Assembly: GCF_015209725.1 (NCBI RefSeq)
Contig: NZ_CP063656.1
Span: 2,215,001 to 2,279,000, forward strand
From: Lysobacter ciconiae
GTDB taxonomy: Bacteria > Pseudomonadota > Gammaproteobacteria > Xanthomonadales > Xanthomonadaceae
Length of the DNA stretch: 64,000 nucleotides
Reading direction: 5' to 3'
The position numbers and the translations under genes were made by a program. Shown here piece after piece: positions 35,173 through 43,006 of this stretch. Positions within the stretch are counted from its first letter, which is position 1. Each line of letters opens with the position of its first letter. The notes beneath the pieces were generated by a model. That model was not told the origin of the DNA, made no database searches, and saw only the letters and a program-made list of their open reading frames with translations.

Positions 35173-36458
35173 CGCGACGCCGCACCCGCACCCGACTCCG
35201 CCGGAATGGCCCTTTTAACTGGAGAAGCGCGCTTCGCTCGCTGGCCCTGCTGGTGCTGGCCCTGGCAGTGGGCGGCTGTGTGCGGGTGTCGGTGCACGGC
35301 GACCGGGGGGCCTACGAGGAGGCCAACCGCCCCATGACCGACTCGACGCCCCTGCGGGTGGCCACCTACAACGTCTCGCTGTACAGCGAGGAGGCCGGCG
35401 GACTGATCCGCCAGCTGGAGGGCGAGGACGCGCAGGCACGGAAAATCGCCGCGGTGCTGCAGCGGATCCGTCCGGACGTCGTGCTGCTCAACGAGTTCGA
35501 CTACGACCCCGATGGACGCGCCGCCGACCTCTTCCAGCAGCGCTACCTGGCCCGCGCGCAGCCCGGCGGAGGCGAAGCGCTCGCCTACCCGTATCGATAC
35601 CTGGCGCCGGTCAACACCGGCGTGCCCAGCGGCCTGGACCTGGACCGCAACGGCGAGGTGGGTGGCAGCGGCCGCGACCGTGGCAACGATGCCTGGGGCT
35701 ACGGCCTGCATCCTGGCCAGTACGGCATGCTCGTTCTCTCGCGCTATCCCATCGACGCCGCCGCGGTGCGCAGCTTCCAGCACCTGAAGTGGAGCGCCAT
35801 GCCGGGCGCGCGCGCGCCGGTCGATTCGACCACCGGCGCGCCGTGGTACCCACCGCAGGTGTGGGCGCAGCTGCGCTTGTCGTCCAAGTCGCACTGGGAC
35901 GTGCCCATCAGCACGCCGCACGGCATCGTGCATCTGCTTGCCGCCCACCCCACCCCGCCGGTGTTCGACGGGCCCGAAGACCGCAACGGCCGGCGCAACG
36001 CCGACGAGATCCGGCTGTGGGCGGAGTACATCAACCCCACCGGTGACCGGGCATGGCTGTGTGACGATCGCGGGCGCTGCGGCGGGTTGGCGGCCGATGC
36101 GAACTTCGTGATCGTGGGCGACTACAACGCCGACCCGGTGGATGGCGACGGCGTGCCCGGCGCGATCGCGCAACTGCTCGACCACCCGCGCGTCAATGCC
36201 CGCTTCGTGCCGCGCAGCACGGGTGCCGCGCCACGCGCCGCCGAGCGCGGCATCGCCCGTCGCGGCGACCTGCGTAGCCACACCGGCGACTTTGGCCCCG
36301 AAGGCGGCACGCTTCGTCTGGATTACGTGCTGCCCTCGACCGGCCTGCGCGTCGCCGACGGCGGCGTGTTCTGGCCGGCCAGCGGGGAGCCGGGCAGCGA
36401 CATCGTTGACGCCAGCGATCACCACCTGGTGTGGCTGGATCTGGTGCCCGCTAACTGA
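35169..36458 (+). CDS. Endonuclease/exonuclease/phosphatase-family lipoprotein
   Basis: This 429-aa protein has a basic N-terminus, a hydrophobic segment and a lipobox (LALAVGGC), so it is probably a lipoprotein. The EEP fold is visible: PLRVATYNVSLYSEE, then VVLLNEFDYDPDG (Asn-Glu metal site). The later segments VHLLAAHPTPPVFDG, FVIVGDYNADPVDGDG (GDxN) and DASDHHLVWLDL (terminal catalytic His) follow. Substrate may be nucleic acid, sugar phosphate or lipid phosphate. It overlaps bpt by 4 bp and is translationally coupled. The frame stays open far upstream to 33705 on the opposite strand of other genes; that extension is rejected. Confidence 0.86.
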   Translation: MTRRRTRTRLRRNGPFNWRSALRSLALLVLALAVGGCVRVSVHGDRGAYEEANRPMTDSTPLRVATYNVSLYSEEAGGLIRQLEGEDAQARKIAAVLQRIRPDVVLLNEFDYDPDGRAADLFQQRYLARAQPGGGEALAYPYRYLAPVNTGVPSGLDLDRNGEVGGSGRDRGNDAWGYGLHPGQYGMLVLSRYPIDAAAVRSFQHLKWSAMPGARAPVDSTTGAPWYPPQVWAQLRLSSKSHWDVPISTPHGIVHLLAAHPTPPVFDGPEDRNGRRNADEIRLWAEYINPTGDRAWLCDDRGRCGGLAADANFVIVGDYNADPVDGDGVPGAIAQLLDHPRVNARFVPRSTGAAPRAAERGIARRGDLRSHTGDFGPEGGTLRLDYVLPSTGLRVADGGVFWPASGEPGSDIVDASDHHLVWLDLVPAN

Positions 36459-36497
36459 GGTTCGCGATAACTGACCGGCGGCGCGGCTGGACGGGAG

Positions 36498-37028
36498 TTA
36501 CGGTTTCTTCGCGGCGGTTTTCCTGGCGGGTTTGGGCTTTGACTTTGCCTTCGGTTCCACTTGGGAAGCGGGCTTCGCTTTTGGCCCGGCGTTCGCTTTC
36601 GGCGTCGACTCCGACGCCGTCTTGGACGTCCCCTTCGACTTCGACTTCGCCTTCCCGCGCGTCGGCTCCGGGTCCGCCGACGCGCCGCTTGCAGTCGGTG
36701 CGACCACGGGTACCGCGCCGGCTGCCTGCGCTGCGGGCACCAGCGAGGAAACCGCGATGCGCGGGCCGAAACCGAACGACTCCTCGATCCGCGCCGACAC
36801 GATCAGCCGGACCATGCTGCCGGGGATCATCATCTCCAGCGCGACCGGATCCCCGGCCGTAGTCTGGCCGTCCAGATCCATCTTGAACATCGCGCCGCCC
36901 GTATCGATGGCGCGGCACACCACATGCGTGCCTGCAGCGCCCTCGCGCAGGAACGGCTTGATCACCTCGCCCAGTGCCGCTAGCGCCTGCGGGAAAAAGA
37001 ACACCGCGTAGCCGTTCATGTCTTCCAT
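36498..37028 (-). CDS. Uncharacterised protein with Lys/Ala/Pro-rich C-terminal tail
   Basis: This 176-aa protein has no recognised name. The first 95 residues form a compact domain (MNGYAVFFFPQALAALGEVI, then LREGAAGTHVVCRAIDTGGA). A low-complexity linker and a basic tail follow (KSKSKGTSK, PKAKPASQ, KSKPKPARKTAAKKP). ATG at 37028 was selected because GGGAG lies 6 nt upstream; frames further upstream overlap purT. There is no signal peptide, so it is cytoplasmic. The tail resembles that of the bTHX protein at 20394-20585 and of nucleoid proteins, which would suit nucleic-acid contact. Function unknown. Confidence 0.65.
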   Translation of the reverse strand: MEDMNGYAVFFFPQALAALGEVIKPFLREGAAGTHVVCRAIDTGGAMFKMDLDGQTTAGDPVALEMMIPGSMVRLIVSARIEESFGFGPRIAVSSLVPAAQAAGAVPVVAPTASGASADPEPTRGKAKSKSKGTSKTASESTPKANAGPKAKPASQVEPKAKSKPKPARKTAAKKP

Positions 37029-37071
37029 CCAAACTCCCGTTGCTGTTCTGGTTCCTGGATACCGCGCCCGG

Positions 37072-38301
37072 TCAGCGCAGGGTGACCTTGAGCTGCGCGG
37101 CCGAATTGCGCGCCTTGGCGCGGGCATGATCCACGTCGCTCCCCAGGGCGAGCGTGACCGCCACCCGCCGCTGGCCATCCACGCGCGGCTTGCCGAACAG
37201 GCGCAGTTGGGTATCGGGCTCGGCCAGGGCCGCGTCGACCCCGCTGAACTCAGGGACGCCATGGCCCTCGGCCAACACTGCGCAGGACGCCGATGCGGTG
37301 CGCGCACGGATCACCGGCACCGGCATGCCGAGGATCGCGCGGGCGTGCAAGGCGAACTCGCTCAGGTCCTGACCGGCCAGCGTCACCAGGCCGGTGTCGT
37401 GTGGCCGCGGCGAGACCTCGCTGAACCACACCTCGTCGCCCTTGACGAAGAACTCCATGCCGAACACGCCCCAGCCGCCCAGGTCGTCGCTGACCTTGCG
37501 CGCCATCGCCTGCGCGCGCTCCAGTGCCAGCGCCGACATCGGCTGCGGCTGCCAGCTTTCGCGGTAGTCGCCGTCGACCTGGGTGTGGCCGATGGGCGCG
37601 CAGAAGGTGGTCCCACCCGCGTGGCGGACGGTCAGCAGGGTGATCTCGTAGTCGAAGTCGACGAAGCCCTCGACGATCACCCGCCCTGCCCCGGTCCGCC
37701 CGCCGGTCTGCGCGATATCCCAGGCGGGTTCGATGTCGGCCGCCGCGCGCACCAGCGACTGGCCCTTGCCCGATGAGGACATCACCGGCTTGACCACGCA
37801 GGGAATGCCGATCGCCTCAACGGCGGCGCGGTAGTCCTCCAGCGTGTCGACGAAACGGTAGGGCGATGTGGGCACGCCCAGGGCCTCGGCGGCGAGCCGG
37901 CGGATGCCTTCGCGGTCCATGGTGAGTTGCGTCGCGCGCGCGGTCGGGATGACACGCGCCGGCCGGCCATCGGCGGCGAATTCGCGCTCCAGCTCGACCA
38001 GTGTCGCGGTGGCGATCGCCTCCAGTTCCGGCACGATCAGGTCCGGGCGCTCGGCGGCGACCACGGCCCGGACCGCGGCGCCGTCCAGCATGTCCATGAC
38101 GTGGCTGCGATGGGCCACCTGCATGGCCGGCGCGTGGGCATAGCGGTCGACGGCGATCACCTCCACGCCGAAGCGCTGCAGCTCGATCGCGACCTCCTTG
38201 CCCAGCTCGCCCGAGCCCAGCAGCAGGACGCGGAACCCTCCCGGAGACAGCGGCGTGCCCAGGGTGACGTTGCCTGCGGGCGGCGCGAAGGTCTCGGTCA
38301 T
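37072..38301 (-). CDS. purT: Formate-dependent phosphoribosylglycinamide formyltransferase PurT
   Basis: PurT makes formyl-GAR from GAR, formate and ATP in purine synthesis. The 409-aa ATP-grasp protein has MTETFAPPAGNVTLGTPLSP followed by FRVLLLGSGELGKEVAIELQ. VIAVDRYAHAPAMQVAHRSHVMDM and the ATP-grasp core KPVMSSSGKGQSLV follow. RVIVEGFVDFDYEITLLTVR and FFVKGDEVWFSEVSPRPHDTGLVTL complete it. ATG at 38301 was chosen; the frame continues to 39033 antisense to the neighbouring gene and is not coding. It is a single-gene unit. Identity is secure. Confidence 0.97.
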   Translation of the reverse strand: MTETFAPPAGNVTLGTPLSPGGFRVLLLGSGELGKEVAIELQRFGVEVIAVDRYAHAPAMQVAHRSHVMDMLDGAAVRAVVAAERPDLIVPELEAIATATLVELEREFAADGRPARVIPTARATQLTMDREGIRRLAAEALGVPTSPYRFVDTLEDYRAAVEAIGIPCVVKPVMSSSGKGQSLVRAAADIEPAWDIAQTGGRTGAGRVIVEGFVDFDYEITLLTVRHAGGTTFCAPIGHTQVDGDYRESWQPQPMSALALERAQAMARKVSDDLGGWGVFGMEFFVKGDEVWFSEVSPRPHDTGLVTLAGQDLSEFALHARAILGMPVPVIRARTASASCAVLAEGHGVPEFSGVDAALAEPDTQLRLFGKPRVDGQRRVAVTLALGSDVDHARAKARNSAAQLKVTLR

Positions 38302-38409
38302 GGCGGCGATCAATCCAGTCAGGCAGTCAGGACCGGACAGTCTAACTTCGGCGCCGGGATTGGGCGCTTGATGCTTACCCCGATGCGGAGCGCGTGCCAT
38401 CCTTCTCAG

Positions 38410-39345
38410 ATGCCACCCAATCCGCCACACGTCCCGCGCCCGCTCGCACTGATCGCCCTGACGGTTGCACTGGCGCTCGGTTGCACCGCGCAGCCGGACA
38501 CCGCGGCCGATCCCGATGCGCCCGAGGCCCGCCTGTCGGGGGTGTTGCTGGACATGCAGATGGACGAGATCAGCGGCCTGGCCGCCTCGCACATCCATCC
38601 AGGCGTGCTGTGGATGCACGACGACGGCGGCAATCCGGCGCGCCTGTTCGCCGTCAGTACCCGCGGCCGTCGGCTGGCCACGTTCGGTGTCGAAGACGTG
38701 GTCAAGACCGACTGGGAGGACATGGATGCGTTCGAATTCCAGGGCAAGCGCTACCTGCTGATCGCCGATACCGGCGACAACGGCGGCCTGCGACGCACCC
38801 TGCAACTGCACGTGGTCGAGGAGCCGACGACCCTGACCAACGCCCGGCTGAAGCCGGCCTGGTCGATCGCCTTCCGCTGGCCCGATGGCGCCCGCGACTG
38901 CGAGGCGGTGGCCGTGGACGCCGAACGCGGCGAGATCCTGCTGATCTCCAAAAAGCGAGAGCCGCCGGAGCTGTTTGTCCTGCCGCTGCAACCTCCGGAC
39001 CGCGAGCTCCTGACCGCGACCCGGGTGGGCCATCTGGCCGGCGTTCCCGAGCCGGATCCGGAAACGCTGCGCCGCAATCCCAAACGCGCGCGTCTGGACG
39101 GCCAGGTCACCGCCGCATCCGTATCGCCGGACCGGCGCACGCTGGCGGTGATGACCTACCGCTACCTGCTGCTGTATCCGCGCGGCGCGCAGCAGGACTG
39201 GGCAGGCGCGGTCGCCGGAACGCCACGCACGAGCGTGCTGCCGTGGCTGCCGCAGGCCGAGGCCTTGGGCTGGTCAGCGGACGGCGAGAGCCTGTATGCC
39301 ACGGGCGAATTCATCCCGGCGCCGCTGTACCGCATCACGCCCTGA
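38410..39345 (+). CDS. Predicted lipoprotein with beta-propeller-like features
   Basis: This 311-aa protein of unknown role carries a lipoprotein-type signal (LALIALTVALALGC, Cys near residue 25). The mature part contains repeated short blade-like segments with HDDGGNPARLFAVS, WEDMDAFEFQGKRYLLIADTGDN and ARDCEAVAVDAERGEILLISKKRE. ASVSPDRRTLAVMTYRYLLLYPR and SADGESLYATGEF follow. These suggest a beta-propeller similar to the SdiA-regulated/phytase-like fold, but that is inference. ATG at 38410 was chosen because the leader follows directly. It diverges from purT (108 bp between starts). Confidence 0.68.
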   Translation: MPPNPPHVPRPLALIALTVALALGCTAQPDTAADPDAPEARLSGVLLDMQMDEISGLAASHIHPGVLWMHDDGGNPARLFAVSTRGRRLATFGVEDVVKTDWEDMDAFEFQGKRYLLIADTGDNGGLRRTLQLHVVEEPTTLTNARLKPAWSIAFRWPDGARDCEAVAVDAERGEILLISKKREPPELFVLPLQPPDRELLTATRVGHLAGVPEPDPETLRRNPKRARLDGQVTAASVSPDRRTLAVMTYRYLLLYPRGAQQDWAGAVAGTPRTSVLPWLPQAEALGWSADGESLYATGEFIPAPLYRITP

Positions 39346-39451
39346 ACGGTTCGTGGCGTTCCAACCGCCAGCGCTGATCGCGTCGCGGGCCCCTTCAGTG
39401 ATCACCCTGACCCATCCACACGGATGGAGGGCCCGGAATTTCTTGCCTTTC

Positions 39452-39470
39452 TGATATCACTTTGATATCA
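39452..39470. promoter_or_regulatory. Tandem 8-bp palindromes TGATATCA upstream of the SPFH operon
   Basis: Two copies of the palindrome TGATATCA (39452-39459 and 39463-39470) are spaced 11 bp start to start, one helical turn. They lie 30 bp before the SPFH start codon. This is the geometry used by dimeric ribbon-helix-helix repressors such as MetJ and Arc. The operon encodes a 58-aa RHH-like protein, a candidate ligand for the site. Binding is inferred, not shown. Confidence 0.55.
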
Positions 39471-39499
39471 ATAACACAGACCCGTTTCCGAGAACCGCC

Positions 39500-40363
39500 A
39501 TGAAAGAGAACCCAACCCGCTCCCTTCCCGGCATCCCCGTGGTGCTGGTCCTCGTCCCGCTGCTGCTGGTCATGGGCTGGCTGGCGATCAACGGCCTGCG
39601 CACCCAGCAATTCGACCACGTCGGCATCGCCGTCGTCGTCGCGCTCGGGGTGCTCACGATGCTGGTAGGGCTGTACATGGTCGAGCCGAACCAGGCCGCC
39701 GTGCTGAGCCTGTTCGGCCGCTACGTGGGCACGGTCAAGGACAGCGGCCTGCGCTGGAACAACCCCTTCTATTCCAAGCGCAAGGTCTCCCTGCGCGTGC
39801 GCAACTTCGAGAGCGGCAAGCTCAAGGTCAACGAACTGGAAGGCAGCCCGATCGAGATCGCCGCGGTGATCGTGTGGGAGGTGGTCGATTCGGCCGAGGC
39901 GGTCTTCAACGTCGATGACTACGAGAGCTTCGTCCACATCCAGTCCGAGGCCGCGCTGCGGGCGATGGCCACAAGCTACCCGTATGACAGCGATGACAAC
40001 GGCCTGATCTCGCTGCGCAGCCATCCGGTGGAGATCTCCCACCACCTGCAAGATCAGCTCACCGAGCGGCTCAGCGCGGCTGGTGTGAACGTGATCGAGG
40101 CGCGCATCAGCCACCTCGCCTATGCGCCGGAGATCGCCCAGGCCATGTTGCAGCGCCAGCAGGCAAGCGCGGTGATCGCCGCGCGCACGCGGATCGTCGC
40201 CGGCGCCGTCGGCATGGTCGAGATGGCCCTCACCGACCTGAAGAAGAACGGCGTGGTCGAGCTGGACGAGGAGCGCAAGGCATCCATGGTCAGCAACCTG
40301 CTGGTGGTGCTGTGCAGCGAGCGCGGTACCCAGCCGGTGGTCAACGCCGGCTCGCTGTACTAG
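39500..40363 (+). CDS. SPFH/Band 7 membrane protein (stomatin/flotillin-like)
   Basis: This 287-aa protein has two N-terminal membrane spans (about residues 13-31 and 43-61). An SPFH domain follows: VEPNQAAVLSLFGRYVGTVKDSGLRW NPFYSKRKVSLRVRNFES, then KVNELEGSPIEIAAVIVWEV and EARISHLAYAPEIAQAMLQRQQA. SPFH proteins organise membrane microdomains and scaffold proteases. No NfeD-like partner protease gene is adjacent. Downstream are a 58-aa RHH-like gene (6 bp away), a DUF4177 gene and a secreted hydrolase, all closely spaced, implying one operon controlled from 39452-39470. Confidence 0.88.
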   Translation: MKENPTRSLPGIPVVLVLVPLLLVMGWLAINGLRTQQFDHVGIAVVVALGVLTMLVGLYMVEPNQAAVLSLFGRYVGTVKDSGLRWNNPFYSKRKVSLRVRNFESGKLKVNELEGSPIEIAAVIVWEVVDSAEAVFNVDDYESFVHIQSEAALRAMATSYPYDSDDNGLISLRSHPVEISHHLQDQLTERLSAAGVNVIEARISHLAYAPEIAQAMLQRQQASAVIAARTRIVAGAVGMVEMALTDLKKNGVVELDEERKASMVSNLLVVLCSERGTQPVVNAGSLY

Positions 40364-40369
40364 GTCCCG

Positions 40370-40546
40370 ATGACACAGAAAAAAGGCTATGCACTGCGGA
40401 TCAACGCCGAGATCCTCGCGGCGACGCAGCGCTGGGCGGACGATGAGCTGCGCAGCGTAAACGCCCAGATCGAGTACGTCCTGCGCGATGCCCTGCGCAA
40501 GGCCGGGCGGCTTCCGGACAAGAAGAAACCTGCGAAAAAGGAGTGA
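40370..40546 (+). CDS. Small Arc-type ribbon-helix-helix protein
   Basis: This 58-aa basic protein (MTQKKGYALRINAEILAATQ at the N-terminus, ending DKKKPAKKE) is shorter than most annotated genes. Residues 7-14 (YALRINAE) form the ribbon beta strand. Two helices follow, AEILAATQRWADDELRS and NAQIEYVLRDALRKAG, matching Arc-family RHH proteins. The basic tail may add DNA affinity. The start lies 6 bp after the SPFH stop and the stop is 5 bp before the DUF4177 ATG. Arc-like proteins bind tandem operators, and tandem palindromes lie upstream of this operon. No toxin partner gene is evident. Confidence 0.72.
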   Translation: MTQKKGYALRINAEILAATQRWADDELRSVNAQIEYVLRDALRKAGRLPDKKKPAKKE

Positions 40547-40551
40547 ATGCG

Positions 40552-40731
40552 ATGAGCGATCGATGGAGTTATAAGGTGCTGGAGCTGAAGCCGAAACTGT
40601 TGGGCGGCTCGGTGACGGTGCGACTGGAAGACGAACTCAACCGCCTTGGCAAGCTGGGGTGGGAGCTGGTGTCGGTGACCCACATGCATTTTCTGGAGCC
40701 GATCCGTTGTGTCCTCAAGAAGGAGAACTGA
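40552..40731 (+). CDS. DUF4177 small protein
   Basis: This 59-aa protein, MSDRWSYKVLELKPKLLGG then LNRLGKLGWELVSVTHMHFL, matches the DUF4177 pattern of a Trp/Tyr-containing beta-alpha-beta fold with the conserved LNxLGxxGWELV core. There is no signal or membrane segment. ATG at 40552 is used; a GTG at 40543 would overlap the RHH stop. The following hydrolase ATG starts 1 bp after its stop. Its function is unknown. Position within the SPFH operon suggests a soluble partner of the membrane or regulatory proteins. Confidence 0.7.
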   Translation: MSDRWSYKVLELKPKLLGGSVTVRLEDELNRLGKLGWELVSVTHMHFLEPIRCVLKKEN

Positions 40732-40732
40732 T

Positions 40733-42100
40733 ATGCACCTGCGATCGCTGTGCGCTGTCCTTGCCGCGCTGGTCCTCGCTGCGGCCCCCGCTGCCGCGGC
40801 CAGTGACCCGCCTTCCGCCAACGCCGCGCCGGCCGCAGCCGCGCCGACCGCCAATGGGCTGCTGGACCAACTCGATGCGGGGGATTTTGCCGGTGCCGAA
40901 GCCCGCTTCGATGCGCAGATGGCCGCCGCTGTACCGGCCGCCAAACTGAAGGAGCTGTGGGCGTCGCTGCCCGCTCAGGTGGGCGCCTCCAAGGGCCGCG
41001 GCGAGGCCAGAGTCAGCAACGTAAACGGCCTGCAGATGGTGGCCATCCCGTTGCATTACGAGAAGGCCGAACTGCTGGCCCAGGTCGCGATCAACGACAA
41101 GGGCCAGATCAGCGGGTTCCTGGTCAAGCCGGCTCCGGCCCCGCAAGCGGCGGCCCCGGCAGCTGATGCCCCTTTTAGCGAGCAGCCCTTCCAGGTCGGC
41201 ACCGCGGAGACCGGCCTTCCGGGGACGCTGGCGCTGCCAAAAGGCCAGCCCCCAGGCAGCGGCTGGCCCGCCGTCGTCCTGGTCCACGGCTCGGGGCCGC
41301 ATGACCGCGACGAGACCATTGGCCCGAACCGTCCGTTCCTCGACATCGCCCGCGGGCTGGCCGCCCAGGGCATCGCGGTGCTGCGCTACGACAAGCGCAC
41401 GATGGCGCGGCCGCAGGATTTCAGCGCCGGCGAGTACACCGTCGATGATGAAACCACCAACGACGCCGTACTCGCCGTCGCCGCGCTGCGCGGCACGCCG
41501 GGCATCGACGCCTCGCGCATCTATGTGCTCGGCCACAGCCAGGGCGCCATGCTGGCTCCCCGCATTGCGCGCAAGGTCGCGCAGTCCGGCGCGCCCGTCG
41601 CCGGCCTGGTGATGCTGGCCGCGCCGGCCCGTTCGCTGCTCGACATCCTGCCCGAGCAGAACCGCTACCTGCTCCAGGCCGACGGCGACATGCTCCCGGC
41701 CGAGCAGGCCTTCCTCGACGACCTCGATGCCAAGATCGCGCGCGTGCGCTCCGGCCAAGCGATGCCGGACAAGGACACCCCGCTCGGTCTGCCCGCCGCC
41801 TACTGGCGGGATTTCGACACGATCGACCCGGTTGCCGATGCACTCGCGGTCGACGTGCCGCTGCTTCTCCTGCAAGGGGGCCGCGACTTCCAGGTGGTCG
41901 ATACCGATTGGCAGCTGTGGCAACGCGCCCTGGCGGGGCATGCCAATGCCACCCTCAAGCACTACGCCCCGCTCAACCATCTGGGCATCACCGGGAGCGG
42001 TCGCGGCAGCATGGCCGAGTACCAACAGGCCGGTCACGTCGACGCCGGGTTGATCGCCGACATCGCGTCATGGATCAACCAGCGGTCCACGCGGAATTGA
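40733..42100 (+). CDS. Secreted alpha/beta hydrolase with N-terminal DUF3887 domain
   Basis: This 455-aa protein has a Sec signal (MHLRSLCAVLAALVLAAAPA). A DUF3887-like domain (about residues 40-130; LLDQLDAGDFAGAEARFDAQ) follows. The alpha/beta hydrolase shows VVLVHGSGPHDRDETIGPN, the nucleophile elbow YVLGHSQGAMLAPRIA (GHSQG), LLLLQGGRDFQVVDTDW and LNHLGI for the catalytic His. The fold resembles serine aminopeptidase S33/dienelactone hydrolase-type enzymes. It is probably periplasmic. It follows DUF4177 by 1 bp and completes the SPFH operon. Substrate unknown. Confidence 0.86.
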   Translation: MHLRSLCAVLAALVLAAAPAAAASDPPSANAAPAAAAPTANGLLDQLDAGDFAGAEARFDAQMAAAVPAAKLKELWASLPAQVGASKGRGEARVSNVNGLQMVAIPLHYEKAELLAQVAINDKGQISGFLVKPAPAPQAAAPAADAPFSEQPFQVGTAETGLPGTLALPKGQPPGSGWPAVVLVHGSGPHDRDETIGPNRPFLDIARGLAAQGIAVLRYDKRTMARPQDFSAGEYTVDDETTNDAVLAVAALRGTPGIDASRIYVLGHSQGAMLAPRIARKVAQSGAPVAGLVMLAAPARSLLDILPEQNRYLLQADGDMLPAEQAFLDDLDAKIARVRSGQAMPDKDTPLGLPAAYWRDFDTIDPVADALAVDVPLLLLQGGRDFQVVDTDWQLWQRALAGHANATLKHYAPLNHLGITGSGRGSMAEYQQAGHVDAGLIADIASWINQRSTRN

Positions 42101-42148
42101 TTCCGCGTCCGACTCACACGCCCCTTGGCCCCGCCACAACCGCGGCGC

Positions 42149-42161
42149 TAACCTGAGCGGA
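42149..42161 (+). promoter_or_regulatory. -10-like hexamer immediately before the M15 peptidase ATG
   Basis: TAACCT (42149-42154) ends 6 nt before the ATG. The surrounding GCGCTAACCTGAGCGG nearly repeats the bpt start region at 34404-34419. Confidence 0.38.
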
Positions 42162-42988
42162 TGCGCGGACAACTCCCGGTTCTCATCAGCACCTCCCTGA
42201 TCAACACCCCCCACGTCGAGCTGTGGCCGCACGGTCTGTTGCCGGCCCGCAGCAACCACGATGCCCGGCTGCTGGCACATGCCCGCCACGTGCTGCGGCG
42301 CAAGTACGACGGCCGTTATCTCGCCGCCGCCACTCCGGCAGGACTGAGGCCACTGCTGCACGGCTGGCAGCGCGAGCCCGGCATCGATGCGGCCATCGCG
42401 GCCCTTGCCGAACATCGAGCTCCACCGGCGGCCTTTGCATCGCCCGCACCCGAGCTGCCGCTGGATCGGCTGCACCGCCTGCTGGACGCGCTCGGCATCG
42501 ACGATGGCTACGGCCGGGACACCGGCCTGCCGCTGGTCGCCGAGCCGGCCGAACTCGCCTTCGCCGGGTTTGACCGCTATCGCCGCGCCCTGTGGCTGCG
42601 ACACGGCGCTGCCCGGGCGTGGTCACGCATGCAGGAGTCCGCGCTGGCCGACGACGTCGTGCTCGAGGCGATCTCGGGCTATCGCAGCCACGATTACCAA
42701 CTCGGCATCTTCCAGCGGAAACTGGCGCGTGGGCAGGCCGTCAGCCAAATCCTCACCGTCAACGCGGCGCCCGGCTACAGCGAGCACCACACAGGCTGCG
42801 CGCTGGACATCGGCACCCCCGGCGAACCTCCCGCGGAGGAATCCTTCGAGCAGACCGGGGCATTCGCCTGGCTGACCGCCCACGCCGCCGATCACGACTT
42901 TCGCATGAGCTATCCGCGCGACAACCCCCACGGCATTGTCTACGAGCCCTGGCACTGGTGCTGGACCGCCGGGGCAGACGGCGCCTGA
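42161..42988 (+). CDS. Peptidase M15 (D-alanyl-D-alanine / LD-carboxypeptidase-like), no signal peptide
   Basis: The M15B zinc site is clear: SGYRSHDYQLGIFQRKL, then APGYSEHHTGCALDIGTPG (SxHxxGxAxD), then the YEPWHWCW His. The 275-aa protein has about 145 N-terminal residues of unclear fold. No signal peptide or lipobox is visible, unlike most VanY/DacB enzymes, so it may act in the cytoplasm, for instance on recycled muropeptides, or use non-classical export. ATG at 42161 follows a -10-like hexamer by 6 nt. The stop is 18 bp from that of the convergent DUF423 gene. Confidence 0.85.
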   Translation: MRGQLPVLISTSLINTPHVELWPHGLLPARSNHDARLLAHARHVLRRKYDGRYLAAATPAGLRPLLHGWQREPGIDAAIAALAEHRAPPAAFASPAPELPLDRLHRLLDALGIDDGYGRDTGLPLVAEPAELAFAGFDRYRRALWLRHGAARAWSRMQESALADDVVLEAISGYRSHDYQLGIFQRKLARGQAVSQILTVNAAPGYSEHHTGCALDIGTPGEPPAEESFEQTGAFAWLTAHAADHDFRMSYPRDNPHGIVYEPWHWCWTAGADGA

Positions 42989-43006
42989 AGCGAAACCGCA
43001 GCGTGG

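Noticed and set aside
40370..40731. Toxin-antitoxin pair from the RHH and DUF4177 genes
   Set aside because: DUF4177 is not a known toxin fold and the two sit inside an SPFH operon. The RHH protein could still be a regulator.
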